A stretch of DNA of 27,936 nucleotides from Bacteroidales bacterium UBA4116. Its GTDB lineage: Bacteria; Bacteroidota; Bacteroidia; Bacteroidales; Tannerellaceae. The stretch is from positions 1-27,936 of the forward strand of contig DFXE01000021.1 of assembly GCA_002381645.1 (NCBI GenBank). The letters are read 5' to 3'. The position numbers were made by a program, and so were the translations under genes. A model generated the notes under the pieces. That model was not told where the DNA came from. It searched no databases and worked only from the letters and a program-made list of their open reading frames with translations. The stretch's first letter is position 1. The number at the start of each line of letters is the position of its first letter. Shown piece by piece: positions 1-8,031 of the stretch.

Positions 1-1389
1 GAATACACCTGAAGTTCCGCCGATAAAACTTACCGGGATAAATACGGCCGACATAACCAGTGTGATCGAGATGATTGCCGGGGCAATTTCACCCATGGCC
101 TTCAGTGTGGCTTCTTTGGCGTCTTTAATTCCCGCATCCAGCTGTGCATGGACCGCCTCGACGACCACAATGGCGTCATCGACCACAATACCGATAGCGA
201 GCACCAACGCAAAGAGTGTCAACAGGTTTACCGAGAACCCGAATAACTGCAGGAAAAAGAACGTACCAACAATAGCTACCGGTACGGCAATAGCAGGAAT
301 AAGTGTTGAACGGAAATCCTGAAGGAAAATAAATACAACAAGGAAAACCAGCACAAAAGCTTCGAGCAACGTAGTTACCACCTTATTGATGGATGCGCTT
401 AAGAATTCGTTTGCATCCATTACATAATTTACTTTCAGTCCCGGAGGGAAAAGTTTTTCGGCTTCCGCCAATTCGGCTTTAATGCTATTGATTACCTGTT
501 GTGCATTGGAGCCTGCCGTTTGATTAATACCGATCGCAACGGATTCCCTGCCGTTCAGCTGTGAGAATACGGTATAACTTAATGCTCCCAATTCTACGTC
601 GGCAACATCTTTCACCCTAAGTATCTGTCCGTTTTCGGAACGGATAATTACATTTCCGAATTCTTCTGCCGAAGTAAGGCGGCCTGTGTATTTTAGTGTG
701 TATTGAAATGTCTGGTCGCTATTCTGTCCCAACTCTCCCGGTGCCGCTTCAATATTTTGCTCCTGTAAAGCGGCTATTACTTCCATAGGCGTCAGCATAT
801 AAGTGGCAAGCACATCGGGTTTAAACCAGATACGCATGGAATAGTCCTGTGCGCCGTATACATTGGCATCTCCCACACCCTTAACACGTTTGATCTGGGG
901 AAGAATATTAATATTCGCGTAGTTTTGTATGAAGATACGGTCGTAATCCGGGTTATCCGATGATATGGAGATCATCATGATGTTACTGCTCTGCTGCTTA
1001 CGTACGGTTACACCCGACTGTGTTACTTCCTGCGGAAGCAGGGAGCTTGCCCGGGCAACCAGATTTTGCACATTCACCGAAGCAATATCGGGATTAATAC
1101 CCCTTTCAAAGAAAACAGTAATTTGGGCCATACCGTTGTTGGATGCCGATGAAGTCATATAAGTCATACCTTCCACACCATTGATGGCTTCTTCCAAAGG
1201 TATAACCACACTTTTCATTACCACATCCGCGTTCGCACCCGGATAAGTGGCCGATACATAAACAGTAGGAGGAGCAATGTCAGGATATTGTTCAACCGGA
1301 AGGGTTAACAGCCCGATAATACCTAATACCACGATCACAATGGAGATCACGGTCGACAATACCGGTCTTTCTATAAATGTTTTTAGCAT
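1..1389 (-). CDS. RND-family (HAE1/AcrB-like) efflux pump inner-membrane subunit, N-terminal part (cut by window edge)
   Basis: This is the proton-driven inner-membrane pump of a tripartite RND exporter. I read 463 codons without a stop from the ATG at 1387-1389 to the window edge, so only the N-terminal part is here (the family is about 1,000-1,060 residues). It begins MLKTFIERPVLSTVISIVIV, the usual first membrane helix, followed by the porter domain with PVEQYPDIAPPTVYVSATYPGA-type sequence. The TM4 proton-relay pair is intact as D404-D405 in IGIVVDDAIVVVE. The adaptor gene lies 11 nt upstream, so the two form an operon. The substrate cannot be told from the sequence. The HAE1 class (drug/bile/solvent-type) fits better than the heavy-metal class. 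Confidence 0.95.
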   Translation of the reverse strand, partial: MLKTFIERPVLSTVISIVIVVLGIIGLLTLPVEQYPDIAPPTVYVSATYPGANADVVMKSVVIPLEEAINGVEGMTYMTSSASNNGMAQITVFFERGINPDIASVNVQNLVARASSLLPQEVTQSGVTVRKQQSSNIMMISISSDNPDYDRIFIQNYANINILPQIKRVKGVGDANVYGAQDYSMRIWFKPDVLATYMLTPMEVIAALQEQNIEAAPGELGQNSDQTFQYTLKYTGRLTSAEEFGNVIIRSENGQILRVKDVADVELGALSYTVFSQLNGRESVAIGINQTAGSNAQQVINSIKAELAEAEKLFPPGLKVNYVMDANEFLSASINKVVTTLLEAFVLVFLVVFIFLQDFRSTLIPAIAVPVAIVGTFFFLQLFGFSVNLLTLFALVLAIGIVVDDAIVVVEAVHAQLDAGIKDAKEATLKAMGEIAPAIISITLVMSAVFIPVSFIGGTSGVF

Positions 1390-1400
1390 TGTCTTATTCT

Positions 1401-2510
1401 TTAATTCACTTTAATTTTTCTACCCTGGAATAATGTTGCCACCCCGTCGGTCACAATCCGGTCGCCTTCCTGCAGACCCTCTGTCACAGCATATTCCCTG
1501 CCGTCGGGTGTAGGTACAACTGAAATAAGATTCTGAACTACGGAATCAGCCTGAACCTTATATACCAGAATTTTGTCCTGCTGGGCAAAAGTAGCTTTCT
1601 GAGGTATTACGATTACATTTTCGAGTTGTCTTGGTATAGATATGGTTCCGCTTGTACCGCTACGCAATACTCCTTGTTTATTGGGAAATTCAGCACGGAA
1701 ATTGGCGGTTCCGGTAGTAACATTCACCGTACCCGTGATTGTTTCGATCCTTCCCTTCTCGGGATATACCGTACCGTCGGCGAGTGTCAATGTTACTTCG
1801 GGTGCGTTACTGATCTTTTCGGCTTGTGTTCTCCCTTCCAACGTATTGAGGAATTCCGTGAGTGCTTTCTCATTCAGCGAAAAATAGGCAAATACATTGC
1901 TTACATTGGCAACCGTTGTCAGCACATTCTGGCTGTTTACCAGACTACCCTGCCTGTATGGAATAGCTCCTACCACTCCGTCTACCGGACTCGTCACATT
2001 GGTCCAGCTTAACGTAGCCTCCGCATTTCTAAGCGACGCCTCCGCCTGTTCTTTAGTTGCCACAGCCGCCAGGTAAGAATTCCGGAATGTCTCAAGTTGA
2101 ACCTGGCTCACAATTCCTTTTTCTGCCAACGGGGCGATACGGTCGACATTCAGTTTTGCCGTATTTACCTGCGCCTCTGCCGAATTTACGGCTGCCATAG
2201 CTGTAGTAAGCGCCTGTTCGGATTGTGGCGAATTGATTTTAAAGAGGGTTTGTCCTCTCCTTACTACCGAGCCTTCATCAATGTAAATAGCATCGATAAA
2301 ACCATCGATCCGGGGACGGATTTCAATATCTTCCTGTCCACGGACTGTTGCCGGATAAACGGTTTGTAATTCTACATTCTGCCGGCTCAGAACCTGTGTT
2401 GGGTACTCCTGTAAAGTTGTATTCGTGTTAGTGCCTGTGTCTGACTTTTGTCCACAAGAAGCCAGTAGCAGGAGAGCCGCTGCTCCCCATACCGTTTTTT
2501 TTATAATCAT
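1401..2510 (-). CDS. RND efflux periplasmic adaptor (membrane fusion protein), lipoprotein
   Basis: This protein joins the inner-membrane RND pump to an outer-membrane channel. I chose the ATG at 2508-2510, giving 369 residues, because it opens a lipoprotein signal MIIKKTVWGAAALLLLASCG with the lipobox LASC. The longer reading frame up to 2585 only adds an implausible leader that covers the promoter. After the signal come the barrel-sandwich half (about residues 40-75, PATVRGQEDIEIRPRIDGFI), an alpha-hairpin of heptad-like sequence (AMAAVNSAEAQVNTAKLNVD), the second lipoyl half, the beta-barrel and the membrane-proximal domain. It stands 11 nt upstream of the pump gene. No outer-membrane factor gene is visible in the window; it may lie past the left edge. 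Confidence 0.95.
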   Translation of the reverse strand: MIIKKTVWGAAALLLLASCGQKSDTGTNTNTTLQEYPTQVLSRQNVELQTVYPATVRGQEDIEIRPRIDGFIDAIYIDEGSVVRRGQTLFKINSPQSEQALTTAMAAVNSAEAQVNTAKLNVDRIAPLAEKGIVSQVQLETFRNSYLAAVATKEQAEASLRNAEATLSWTNVTSPVDGVVGAIPYRQGSLVNSQNVLTTVANVSNVFAYFSLNEKALTEFLNTLEGRTQAEKISNAPEVTLTLADGTVYPEKGRIETITGTVNVTTGTANFRAEFPNKQGVLRSGTSGTISIPRQLENVIVIPQKATFAQQDKILVYKVQADSVVQNLISVVPTPDGREYAVTEGLQEGDRIVTDGVATLFQGRKIKVN

Positions 2511-2537
2511 ATACCTACTGTTTTTATTAAATACTGT

Positions 2538-2569
2538 ATTATATCTTTTTACCTTGCGGATGCAAAAGT
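2538..2569 (-). promoter_or_regulatory. Candidate promoter of the adaptor-pump operon
   Basis: On the minus strand a TTTG box is followed after about 19 nt by TATAATAC, 20-30 nt upstream of the adaptor ATG. The -33 box and spacing match the Bacteroidota sigma-ABfr pattern (TTTG ... TAnnTTTG), but the -7 box keeps only its TA. It would allow the adaptor and pump to be transcribed apart from the LytTR gene just upstream. Low-to-moderate confidence, by motif only. Confidence 0.4.
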
Positions 2570-2584
2570 AATTATTTTTGATCA

Positions 2585-3361
2585 TTATAAGTTCAACCTG
2601 TCTTTTAATAATTTATAACCCGTATTACTTGCCCTGAGGCTTACACCGTTTGTGAGTTTAATCTGATAGCTTTCCTTCCCGAACAATTCTACTCTTCTTA
2701 TAAAATTCGTATTGACTATAAACGAACGGTGGATACGAACAAAAACGGTGGAAGGTAAATGACTTTCAAAATACTTCATCGTTTGTTCTTTTACATACTG
2801 TCCGTCAGCCGTGATCAGGGTAACATAATCTCCACATGCCTGAAGATACAGCAATTCATGGATATGTACGATATGGATACGTGCACCGTCTTTTACCGAG
2901 ACGCGGTCTATCGTTTCATCCTGTATCGGTTGTGGCAAGGACTCCACAGGTTCATGTTCCATATCATCTGTTTCGGTCAATTGTCTGTACCATTGGATCA
3001 GGATGATCCAGCAAAGAAGTCCGAAAATAAAGCGTAGCGGCAAACTCCGCACAAACGCTTCCGTATTTTCCATACGAAAAAGAGCAAGTAAAGAATAAGC
3101 AACTGCAAGGCATATGAGCTGTATCAAAAGTGCTACGGATACCTGTGCCTGCCAGGCTTGTATGTACTGTATAGAAAACCACCCTGCATATCCGGCCGCC
3201 GCCAACATTCCTACAGAAAGTATACTATCGGTCAAAGCCGGTATAACAGGTACCTGCACATATAATATAAGCAACCCCCATTGTACAGCAATAGCCGCCA
3301 GAATAAGAATACTTCCTGTTACCTTATTGAATGTCGAATTTGTAAACGGGTGTTCCAACAT
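2585..3361 (-). CDS. Membrane-anchored LytTR-family DNA-binding regulator
   Basis: A transcription regulator tethered to the membrane. The first 130 residues hold about four hydrophobic segments (roughly 15-36, 45-66, 77-97, 110-127). A short acidic linker leads to a LytTR DNA-binding domain at about 155-258, seen in IHELLYLQACGDYVTLIT, the VFVRIHRSFIVN motif and the C-terminal LRASNTGYKLLKDRL. There is no receiver domain, so it is not a classical response regulator. I start at the ATG at 3359-3361 (258 residues); a TTG two codons upstream is also possible. It follows the LiaF-like gene by 2 nt, so the two are probably co-translated, and the partner is the natural candidate for the sensor. 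The RND adaptor gene begins 74 nt downstream. Confidence 0.88.
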   Translation of the reverse strand: MLEHPFTNSTFNKVTGSILILAAIAVQWGLLILYVQVPVIPALTDSILSVGMLAAAGYAGWFSIQYIQAWQAQVSVALLIQLICLAVAYSLLALFRMENTEAFVRSLPLRFIFGLLCWIILIQWYRQLTETDDMEHEPVESLPQPIQDETIDRVSVKDGARIHIVHIHELLYLQACGDYVTLITADGQYVKEQTMKYFESHLPSTVFVRIHRSFIVNTNFIRRVELFGKESYQIKLTNGVSLRASNTGYKLLKDRLNL

Positions 3362-3363
3362 GT

Positions 3364-4083
3364 TCAACTTTTTATTTCAACACCGCTGAATGTCAGACTA
3401 CCCCGTATAATAACTTTATGTGATTGATCAATTTGTGGTGAAAGGAGTCGCTTATCCTGCACTCCGCTCAACGTGGTGCCAGCCTCTACAAGTATATTCC
3501 AGTCTGAAGGAGCAAATATCTCTATTCCACCAAATGAAGCATCTACATCGATATACGTAATTTCATCTTCAAGCTTTGTCCTCCTGAGGTCAAGAACTAT
3601 AGAACCGAAAGAAATATCCAGATCGGCTCCTTTAAACACCGGATCGAGCACTATATGCTTGGCTCCTCCAAAACTTACATCCGACTTCACATACCCGTCG
3701 TTTCCTTTCACCGTAGATTCCATATAGTGGTCTATGTGATGGCTGTGGCTATCTTTTCTTTTACCCAGTTTGAAAAGAATTCCGATACCGATCAATATGA
3801 GCAGAACCGGCCAATAGGTGCCTAATCCGTAACTTGCAGGCAACAGGAAGTAACTTCCTATGGCTATCAGGATCAACCCTGCCATCAGGTTTCTTTTCAG
3901 CAATTGTACAATACCTATTACAATAAGTAACATCTGCCAAGAGACTAATGTATGGAAAGTGTGTGGATCGACAATCCCCAAGTTGCGCCCGAGAAACAAG
4001 AGCCCGGCAATTATAAATACGGCGGCGGTAACAATGGTATTCAGTTTGTGTTGCCAGCCCCGGTGTACGTGAAATGCATTCAT
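3364..4083 (-). CDS. LiaF-like membrane protein (LiaF transmembrane plus C-terminal beta domain)
   Basis: 239 residues. The N-terminal half contains about four membrane segments (about 17-33, 47-62, 66-82, 90-107). A His/Lys-rich cytoplasmic stretch (KRKDSHSHHIDHY) follows, then a beta-rich C-terminal domain from about 125 with the repeated pattern SDVSFGG / DISFGSIVLDLR / DASFGGIEIF, typical of the LiaF C-terminal ('cell wall-active antibiotics response') family. In Firmicutes LiaF restrains the LiaRS envelope-stress system. In Bacteroidota such proteins commonly sit next to a LytTR gene, as here, where the stop is 2 nt from the next ATG. Inference: it senses an envelope state and controls the LytTR partner. 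Confidence 0.85.
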   Translation of the reverse strand: MNAFHVHRGWQHKLNTIVTAAVFIIAGLLFLGRNLGIVDPHTFHTLVSWQMLLIVIGIVQLLKRNLMAGLILIAIGSYFLLPASYGLGTYWPVLLILIGIGILFKLGKRKDSHSHHIDHYMESTVKGNDGYVKSDVSFGGAKHIVLDPVFKGADLDISFGSIVLDLRRTKLEDEITYIDVDASFGGIEIFAPSDWNILVEAGTTLSGVQDKRLLSPQIDQSHKVIIRGSLTFSGVEIKS

Positions 4084-4108
4084 GATTTATTTGATATTGA
4101 TTTTAGGA

Positions 4109-4116
4109 CAAATGTA
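4109..4116 (-). promoter_or_regulatory. Promoter -7 box for the LiaF-LytTR unit
   Basis: The minus strand reads TACATTTG, a full match to the Bacteroidota -7 consensus TAnnTTTG, 25 nt upstream of the LiaF-like ATG. The expected -33 TTTG about 19 nt further upstream is only partly present (TTTC). This implies a very short leader. Confidence 0.55.
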
Positions 4117-4193
4117 TGGAGTAAGCCTTGTTTTTGAAATAGAAAATCGTCTGTCGGCACTTGTTTCCCGACGAAACGGCGAATTTTCCCGAT

Positions 4194-4231
4194 AAAAAAA
4201 CTCCCCCATAGGTATACTGTGGAGGAGTTTT
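4194..4231 (-). terminator. Rho-independent terminator after sdhB
   Basis: Minus-strand hairpin with an 11-bp stem, AAACTCCTCCA (4230-4220) against TGGGGGAGTTT (4208-4198), one mismatch, 11-nt loop, followed by a run of seven T on the minus strand. It starts 22 nt after the sdhB stop and separates the sdh operon from the LiaF-like gene downstream. Confidence 0.85.
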
Positions 4232-4252
4232 GATCTTTATTTATTCATTTTT

Positions 4253-5008
4253 TTAGTCTTTCAACTTAGCCTTAATAAACTCACGGTTCAGACGCGCTAT
4301 ATTAGATATGGATATATCTTTCGGACATTCGGCTTCACAGGCGCGTGTGTTAGTACAGTTACCGAATCCTAATTCGTCCATTTTGGCAACCATCGCTTTG
4401 GCACGGCGGGCTGCTTCTACCTTACCCTGTGGCAATAAAGCCAGCTGGCTCACCTTTGCGGAAACGAAAAGCATTGCTGAACCGTTCTTACAAGCCGCGG
4501 CACATGCTCCACAACCGATACATGCCGCTGCATCCATAGCTAGGTCGGCATCCTTTTTAGGAATAGGTATAGCATTGGCATCGGGTATACCACCGGTATT
4601 TACGGAAACAAAACCGCCTGCCTGAACGATTTTATCATATGCATAGCGGTCGACCATCAAATCACGGATAACCGGAAAACCTGCAGAACGCCAGGGTTCT
4701 ACTGTAATCGTAGCGCCATCTTCGAATTTACGCATATGCAACTGGCAGGTCGTAATGCTTGTATCCGGACCGTGCGCATGACCATCGATATACAATGAAC
4801 ACATACCGCATATACCTTCGCGGCAGTCGTGATCGAATACAACCGGGTCTTTTCCATCATTGATCAACTGTTCGTTGAGTATATCAAGCATTTCAAGGAA
4901 AGAAGTACCCTGTGAAATGTCTTTCAGCTGGTACGTTTCGAAAGCTCCCTTTTCTTTCGGACCCTTCTGACGCCAAACTTTCAGTGTGATATTTATATTT
5001 TTATCCAT
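4253..5008 (-). CDS. sdhB: Succinate dehydrogenase/fumarate reductase iron-sulfur subunit
   Basis: The electron-transfer subunit of complex II, linking FAD in SdhA to the membrane quinone site. 251 residues. The N-terminal plant-type ferredoxin domain holds the [2Fe-2S] ligands C62, C67, C70 and C88 (DCREGICGMC ... TTC). The C-terminal domain has CIGCGACAAAC (C163, C166, C169, C173) and CTNTRACEAECP (C218, C224, C228) for the [4Fe-4S] and [3Fe-4S] centres. Complete and normal in length. It is the last gene of the C-A-B operon, separated from sdhA by 119 nt that include a strong inverted repeat, and closed by a terminator. In anaerobic Bacteroidales the enzyme usually runs as fumarate reductase; direction cannot be read from the sequence. 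Confidence 0.97.
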   Translation of the reverse strand: MDKNINITLKVWRQKGPKEKGAFETYQLKDISQGTSFLEMLDILNEQLINDGKDPVVFDHDCREGICGMCSLYIDGHAHGPDTSITTCQLHMRKFEDGATITVEPWRSAGFPVIRDLMVDRYAYDKIVQAGGFVSVNTGGIPDANAIPIPKKDADLAMDAAACIGCGACAAACKNGSAMLFVSAKVSQLALLPQGKVEAARRAKAMVAKMDELGFGNCTNTRACEAECPKDISISNIARLNREFIKAKLKD

Positions 5009-5021
5009 TGTTTCTATTTTT

Positions 5022-5114
5022 TTAGTAGATAGTAGTTGGTAGTCGGTAGTTAGTAGGAGGTGGAATTAGTATTTGAATCATTTCTTCAGCTAATTACCGA
5101 CTACTATCTACTAA
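5022..5114 (-). repeat. Imperfect long inverted repeat between sdhA and sdhB
   Basis: TTAGTAGATAGTAGT (5022-5036) has a perfect 15-base reverse complement at 5100-5114. A second pairing, GTAGTCGGTAGTTAG (5039-5053) with 5090-5104, has one mismatch and shares bases with the first right arm, so two alternative stems exist. The left arm is itself built of TAGT/TAGTAG near-repeats. It lies in the transcript between sdhA and sdhB without a T-tract, so it looks more like an intergenic repeat or RNA-processing/attenuation structure than a plain terminator. Confidence 0.75.
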
Positions 5115-5127
5115 CTACTCTAATATT

Positions 5128-7068
5128 TTAGTTCTTATAATTCCTTTGTTGACGAACTATGAATTCGTAGTCGAGCGGTTCTTTGAGCATAACAGGGTCT
5201 TTGTCTTCGCCCTGATATTCCCAGCAGGATACATATGAGAACTGATCATCACGGCGAAGCGCTTCTCCGTCTTCTGTCTGGTATTCTTCACGGAAGTGTC
5301 CACCGCAGGATTCCGCCCTGTCGTAAGCGTCGTGCGCCATCAGCTCGCCGATTTCTATAAAATCCGCCAGCCGAAGCGCTTTTTCAAGCTCAACATTCAG
5401 GTCACCGGGATTACCGGGTATACGGACGTTGCTCCAGAACTCTTTTTTCAGTTTCTTCAACATTTCAACAGCTTCTTTCAGGCCTTCGGCATTCCGGGCC
5501 ATACCTACGTGATCCCACATGATATGTCCTAATTCCTTATGAATGCTGTCTACCGAACGTTTTCCCTTAATGCTCATTAAGCGTTGGATGCGATCGTTTA
5601 TCTGTTTTTCTGCCTCAACGAATTCGGGAAGATCGGTGCTGAAGCGAGGCACCTGTATCTGATCGGCCAGATAATTCTGGATCGTATACGGTAATACAAA
5701 GTATCCGTCTGCCAGACCCTGCATAAGTGCAGATGCTCCCAAACGGTTTGCACCGTGATCGGAGAAGTTGGCTTCACCGATAGCAAATAACCCGGGTACG
5801 GAAGTCATCAATTCATAATCCACCCAAAGGCCACCCATTGAATAATGTAAGGCGGGATAAATCATCATCGGCGTTTCATACGGATTGTCGTCTACAATCT
5901 TTTCGTACATCTGGAACAGGTTTCCATAACGTGCTTCTACCACATCGCGTCCTAAACGGTTTATCGCTTCGGCAAAGTCAAGATATACGGCCTGTCCTGC
6001 TCCTACCCCATAACCCGCATCACAACGTTCTTTCGCAGCACGTGAAGCTACGTCGCGGGGAACAAGGTTACCGAAAGCCGGATAACGACGTTCCAGGTAG
6101 TAGTCGCGGTCTTCTTCTTTGATCTGGGTTGGTTTAAGCTTTCCTTCGCGGATTGCTTTTGCATCTTCAATCTTTTTAGGAACCCATATGCGTCCGTCAT
6201 TACGTAACGACTCCGACATCAGGGTCAGTTTCGACTGGAATTCCCCGTGAACCGGAATACAGGTAGGGTGTATCTGTACCATACAAGGGTTTGCAAAATA
6301 AGCCCCTTTCTTATAGCATTGCCATGCTGCCGAACCATTGGAAGCCATAGCGTTGGTAGACAGGAAGAATGTGTTTACATAGCCACCCGTTGCTACTACA
6401 ACGGCATGGGCCGAGAAACGTTCCAATTTACCTGTAATGAGGTTACGGGCAATGATACCACGGGCACGTCCATCTACTTTTACCACATCCACCATTTCGT
6501 GACGGGTATACATTTTTACTTTATTCAAACCGATCTGACGGCTCAATGCGGAATAAGCGCCCAGCAATAATTGCTGGCCCGTTTGGCCCCGTGCGTAAAA
6601 TGTACGTGATACCTGTGCGCCACCAAAGGAACGGTTATCCAGCAAACCGCCATATTCACGTGCAAAAGGAACACCTTGTGCCACACATTGGTCGATAATG
6701 GAATTCGACACTTCTGCCAGACGGTAAACATTTGCTTCGCGTGCACGGTAGTCGCCCCCTTTTATCGTATCGTAAAACAGACGGTAAACCGAGTCGCCGT
6801 CATTCTGGTAATTCTTTGCAGCATTGATACCTCCCTGTGCAGCAATGGAGTGAGCACGGCGGGGAGAATCCTGTATACAGAAATTCAATACGTTGAATCC
6901 CATTTCGGCAAGAGAGGTGGCAGCGGAAGCTCCGGCAAGTCCGGTTCCCACTACGATTATATCCAGACGACGCTTATTTGCGGGATTCACCAGTTTCTGA
7001 TGATCTTTATAATTTTTCCACTTTTCAGCCAATGGGCCTTGTGGTGTCTTTGAATTTATCTGAGTCAT
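5128..7068 (-). CDS. sdhA: Succinate dehydrogenase/fumarate reductase flavoprotein subunit
   Basis: The catalytic subunit that interconverts succinate and fumarate using covalent FAD. 646 residues, normal for the Bacteroidota/epsilonproteobacterial type. The dinucleotide-binding motif is VVGTGLAGASAA (about 39-50). The covalent FAD histidine is H73 in RRAHSIAAQGGINA. HPTCIPVHGEF supplies substrate-site residues, and FAIGEANFSDHGANRLGASAL is the second FAD signature. It starts at the ATG at 7066-7068, 12 nt after the sdhC stop. It works with SdhB and the single b-type membrane subunit SdhC at the cytoplasmic face. Confidence 0.98.
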   Translation of the reverse strand: MTQINSKTPQGPLAEKWKNYKDHQKLVNPANKRRLDIIVVGTGLAGASAATSLAEMGFNVLNFCIQDSPRRAHSIAAQGGINAAKNYQNDGDSVYRLFYDTIKGGDYRAREANVYRLAEVSNSIIDQCVAQGVPFAREYGGLLDNRSFGGAQVSRTFYARGQTGQQLLLGAYSALSRQIGLNKVKMYTRHEMVDVVKVDGRARGIIARNLITGKLERFSAHAVVVATGGYVNTFFLSTNAMASNGSAAWQCYKKGAYFANPCMVQIHPTCIPVHGEFQSKLTLMSESLRNDGRIWVPKKIEDAKAIREGKLKPTQIKEEDRDYYLERRYPAFGNLVPRDVASRAAKERCDAGYGVGAGQAVYLDFAEAINRLGRDVVEARYGNLFQMYEKIVDDNPYETPMMIYPALHYSMGGLWVDYELMTSVPGLFAIGEANFSDHGANRLGASALMQGLADGYFVLPYTIQNYLADQIQVPRFSTDLPEFVEAEKQINDRIQRLMSIKGKRSVDSIHKELGHIMWDHVGMARNAEGLKEAVEMLKKLKKEFWSNVRIPGNPGDLNVELEKALRLADFIEIGELMAHDAYDRAESCGGHFREEYQTEDGEALRRDDQFSYVSCWEYQGEDKDPVMLKEPLDYEFIVRQQRNYKN

Positions 7069-7080
7069 ATCTATTTATTT

Positions 7081-7764
7081 TTAAAGGCTCTTCAAATAGA
7101 AGAAGATGGTTACAAAAGCAAAACCTAAACAAATAACTGTAGCAAAAACATTGGAAATCATCTTCCAGCGGTTCATCCACACATTATTATTCCAACCTAT
7201 TGTATGGATAGCACTCCAGAAACCATGAGTCAGGTGAAACCATAAGGCCACATACCAGATGAGATACAGAATCACAATAATAATATTACTGAAATAATAG
7301 CGGATAAATGCCGCACCATCCTGCGGAGATACCATCACACCGCCTAATTCAACCTGATGATGCCCCATTAATTCGGCAAACATCATCTTATACCAGAACT
7401 GGGAAAAATGCAAAACCAGAAAGCCTGCAACGATAATCCCCAGAACGAGCATATTCTGAGAAGACCATTCTACTACTTTCGGCTTCACGCTTACTGCATA
7501 CCGGTCGTTACCGCGCGCTTTGCGATTTTGCAGGGTAAGCACGATCGAATAACAGATGTGAATCACAAAACCGGCAGCCAGAACAAGCGTTCCCACGACT
7601 GCATACCAGTTGGCACCCAGAAAGGCAGAAATCATGTTATATGCTCCTTCCGAGAATACCGCCGTAATGTTCATCGCAACGTGAAACAGTAGAAACAAAA
7701 TAAGGAAGATACCTGATATACTCATTATCAGTTTCTTCCCGATTGAAGAATTAAGTAACCACAT
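7081..7764 (-). CDS. sdhC: Succinate dehydrogenase/fumarate reductase cytochrome b558-type membrane subunit
   Basis: Single membrane anchor of a type-B complex II, 227 residues with five hydrophobic helices (about 13-33, 53-75, 101-125, 150-175, 203-224). It presumably binds two haems b and the menaquinone. Candidate haem histidines lie in the helices, for example in LFHVAMN, FVIHICYS, VLHFSQF and WFHLTHGFW. Similar single-subunit anchors occur in Wolinella FrdC and the sdhC_b558 family. It is first of the C-A-B operon. The 267 bp upstream region, shared with the divergent lipoprotein gene, must hold its promoter. Confidence 0.94.
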   Translation of the reverse strand: MWLLNSSIGKKLIMSISGIFLILFLLFHVAMNITAVFSEGAYNMISAFLGANWYAVVGTLVLAAGFVIHICYSIVLTLQNRKARGNDRYAVSVKPKVVEWSSQNMLVLGIIVAGFLVLHFSQFWYKMMFAELMGHHQVELGGVMVSPQDGAAFIRYYFSNIIIVILYLIWYVALWFHLTHGFWSAIHTIGWNNNVWMNRWKMISNVFATVICLGFAFVTIFFYLKSL

Positions 7765-8031
7765 AAGATAAATAGTTTAAGTTATTTACTTGTATTTATA
7801 AATTCGTTTTTTTCAGATTTATCCGCATGCAAAGGTATGTTAATTACATATATCGTACAACAGATTAAAGAAATTTTTCGCCAATAAAAATTCAATTTCA
7901 AAACAATCTGGTTTTCTTTATCTTAACATAAAAAAAGCAACCCTGTGCGAATTTAATATTATTTTTATTCATTAAAATTAAAAAAATAGTATATTTGCGT
8001 CAAGTGTTAATCTTTTTTGGAGTTCAGCAAC
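7765..8031. promoter_or_regulatory. Divergent intergenic region between sdhC and the lipoprotein gene
   Basis: AT-rich region with promoters on both strands. Plus strand: TATATTTG at 7990-7997 matches the -7 consensus TAnnTTTG and puts transcription start about 25-30 nt before the ATG at 8032, supporting that start; the -33 box is unclear. Minus strand: a TTTGC element at about 7838-7842 may be part of the sdhC promoter, but I see no well-spaced -7 box. No open frame or RNA gene recognised. Confidence 0.5.

Noticed and set aside
62..1162. Plus-strand open frames at 62-322 and 965-1162
   Set aside because: They are antisense to the RND pump gene, whose minus-strand frame is open and carries clear family motifs throughout.
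1626..2369. Several plus-strand frames opposite the efflux adaptor gene
   Set aside because: Antisense shadows of the adaptor; no family resemblance or start signals.
5296..7053. Plus-strand frames of up to 125 codons opposite sdhA
   Set aside because: The minus-strand frame is a complete SdhA with all cofactor motifs; the opposite frames are composition artefacts.
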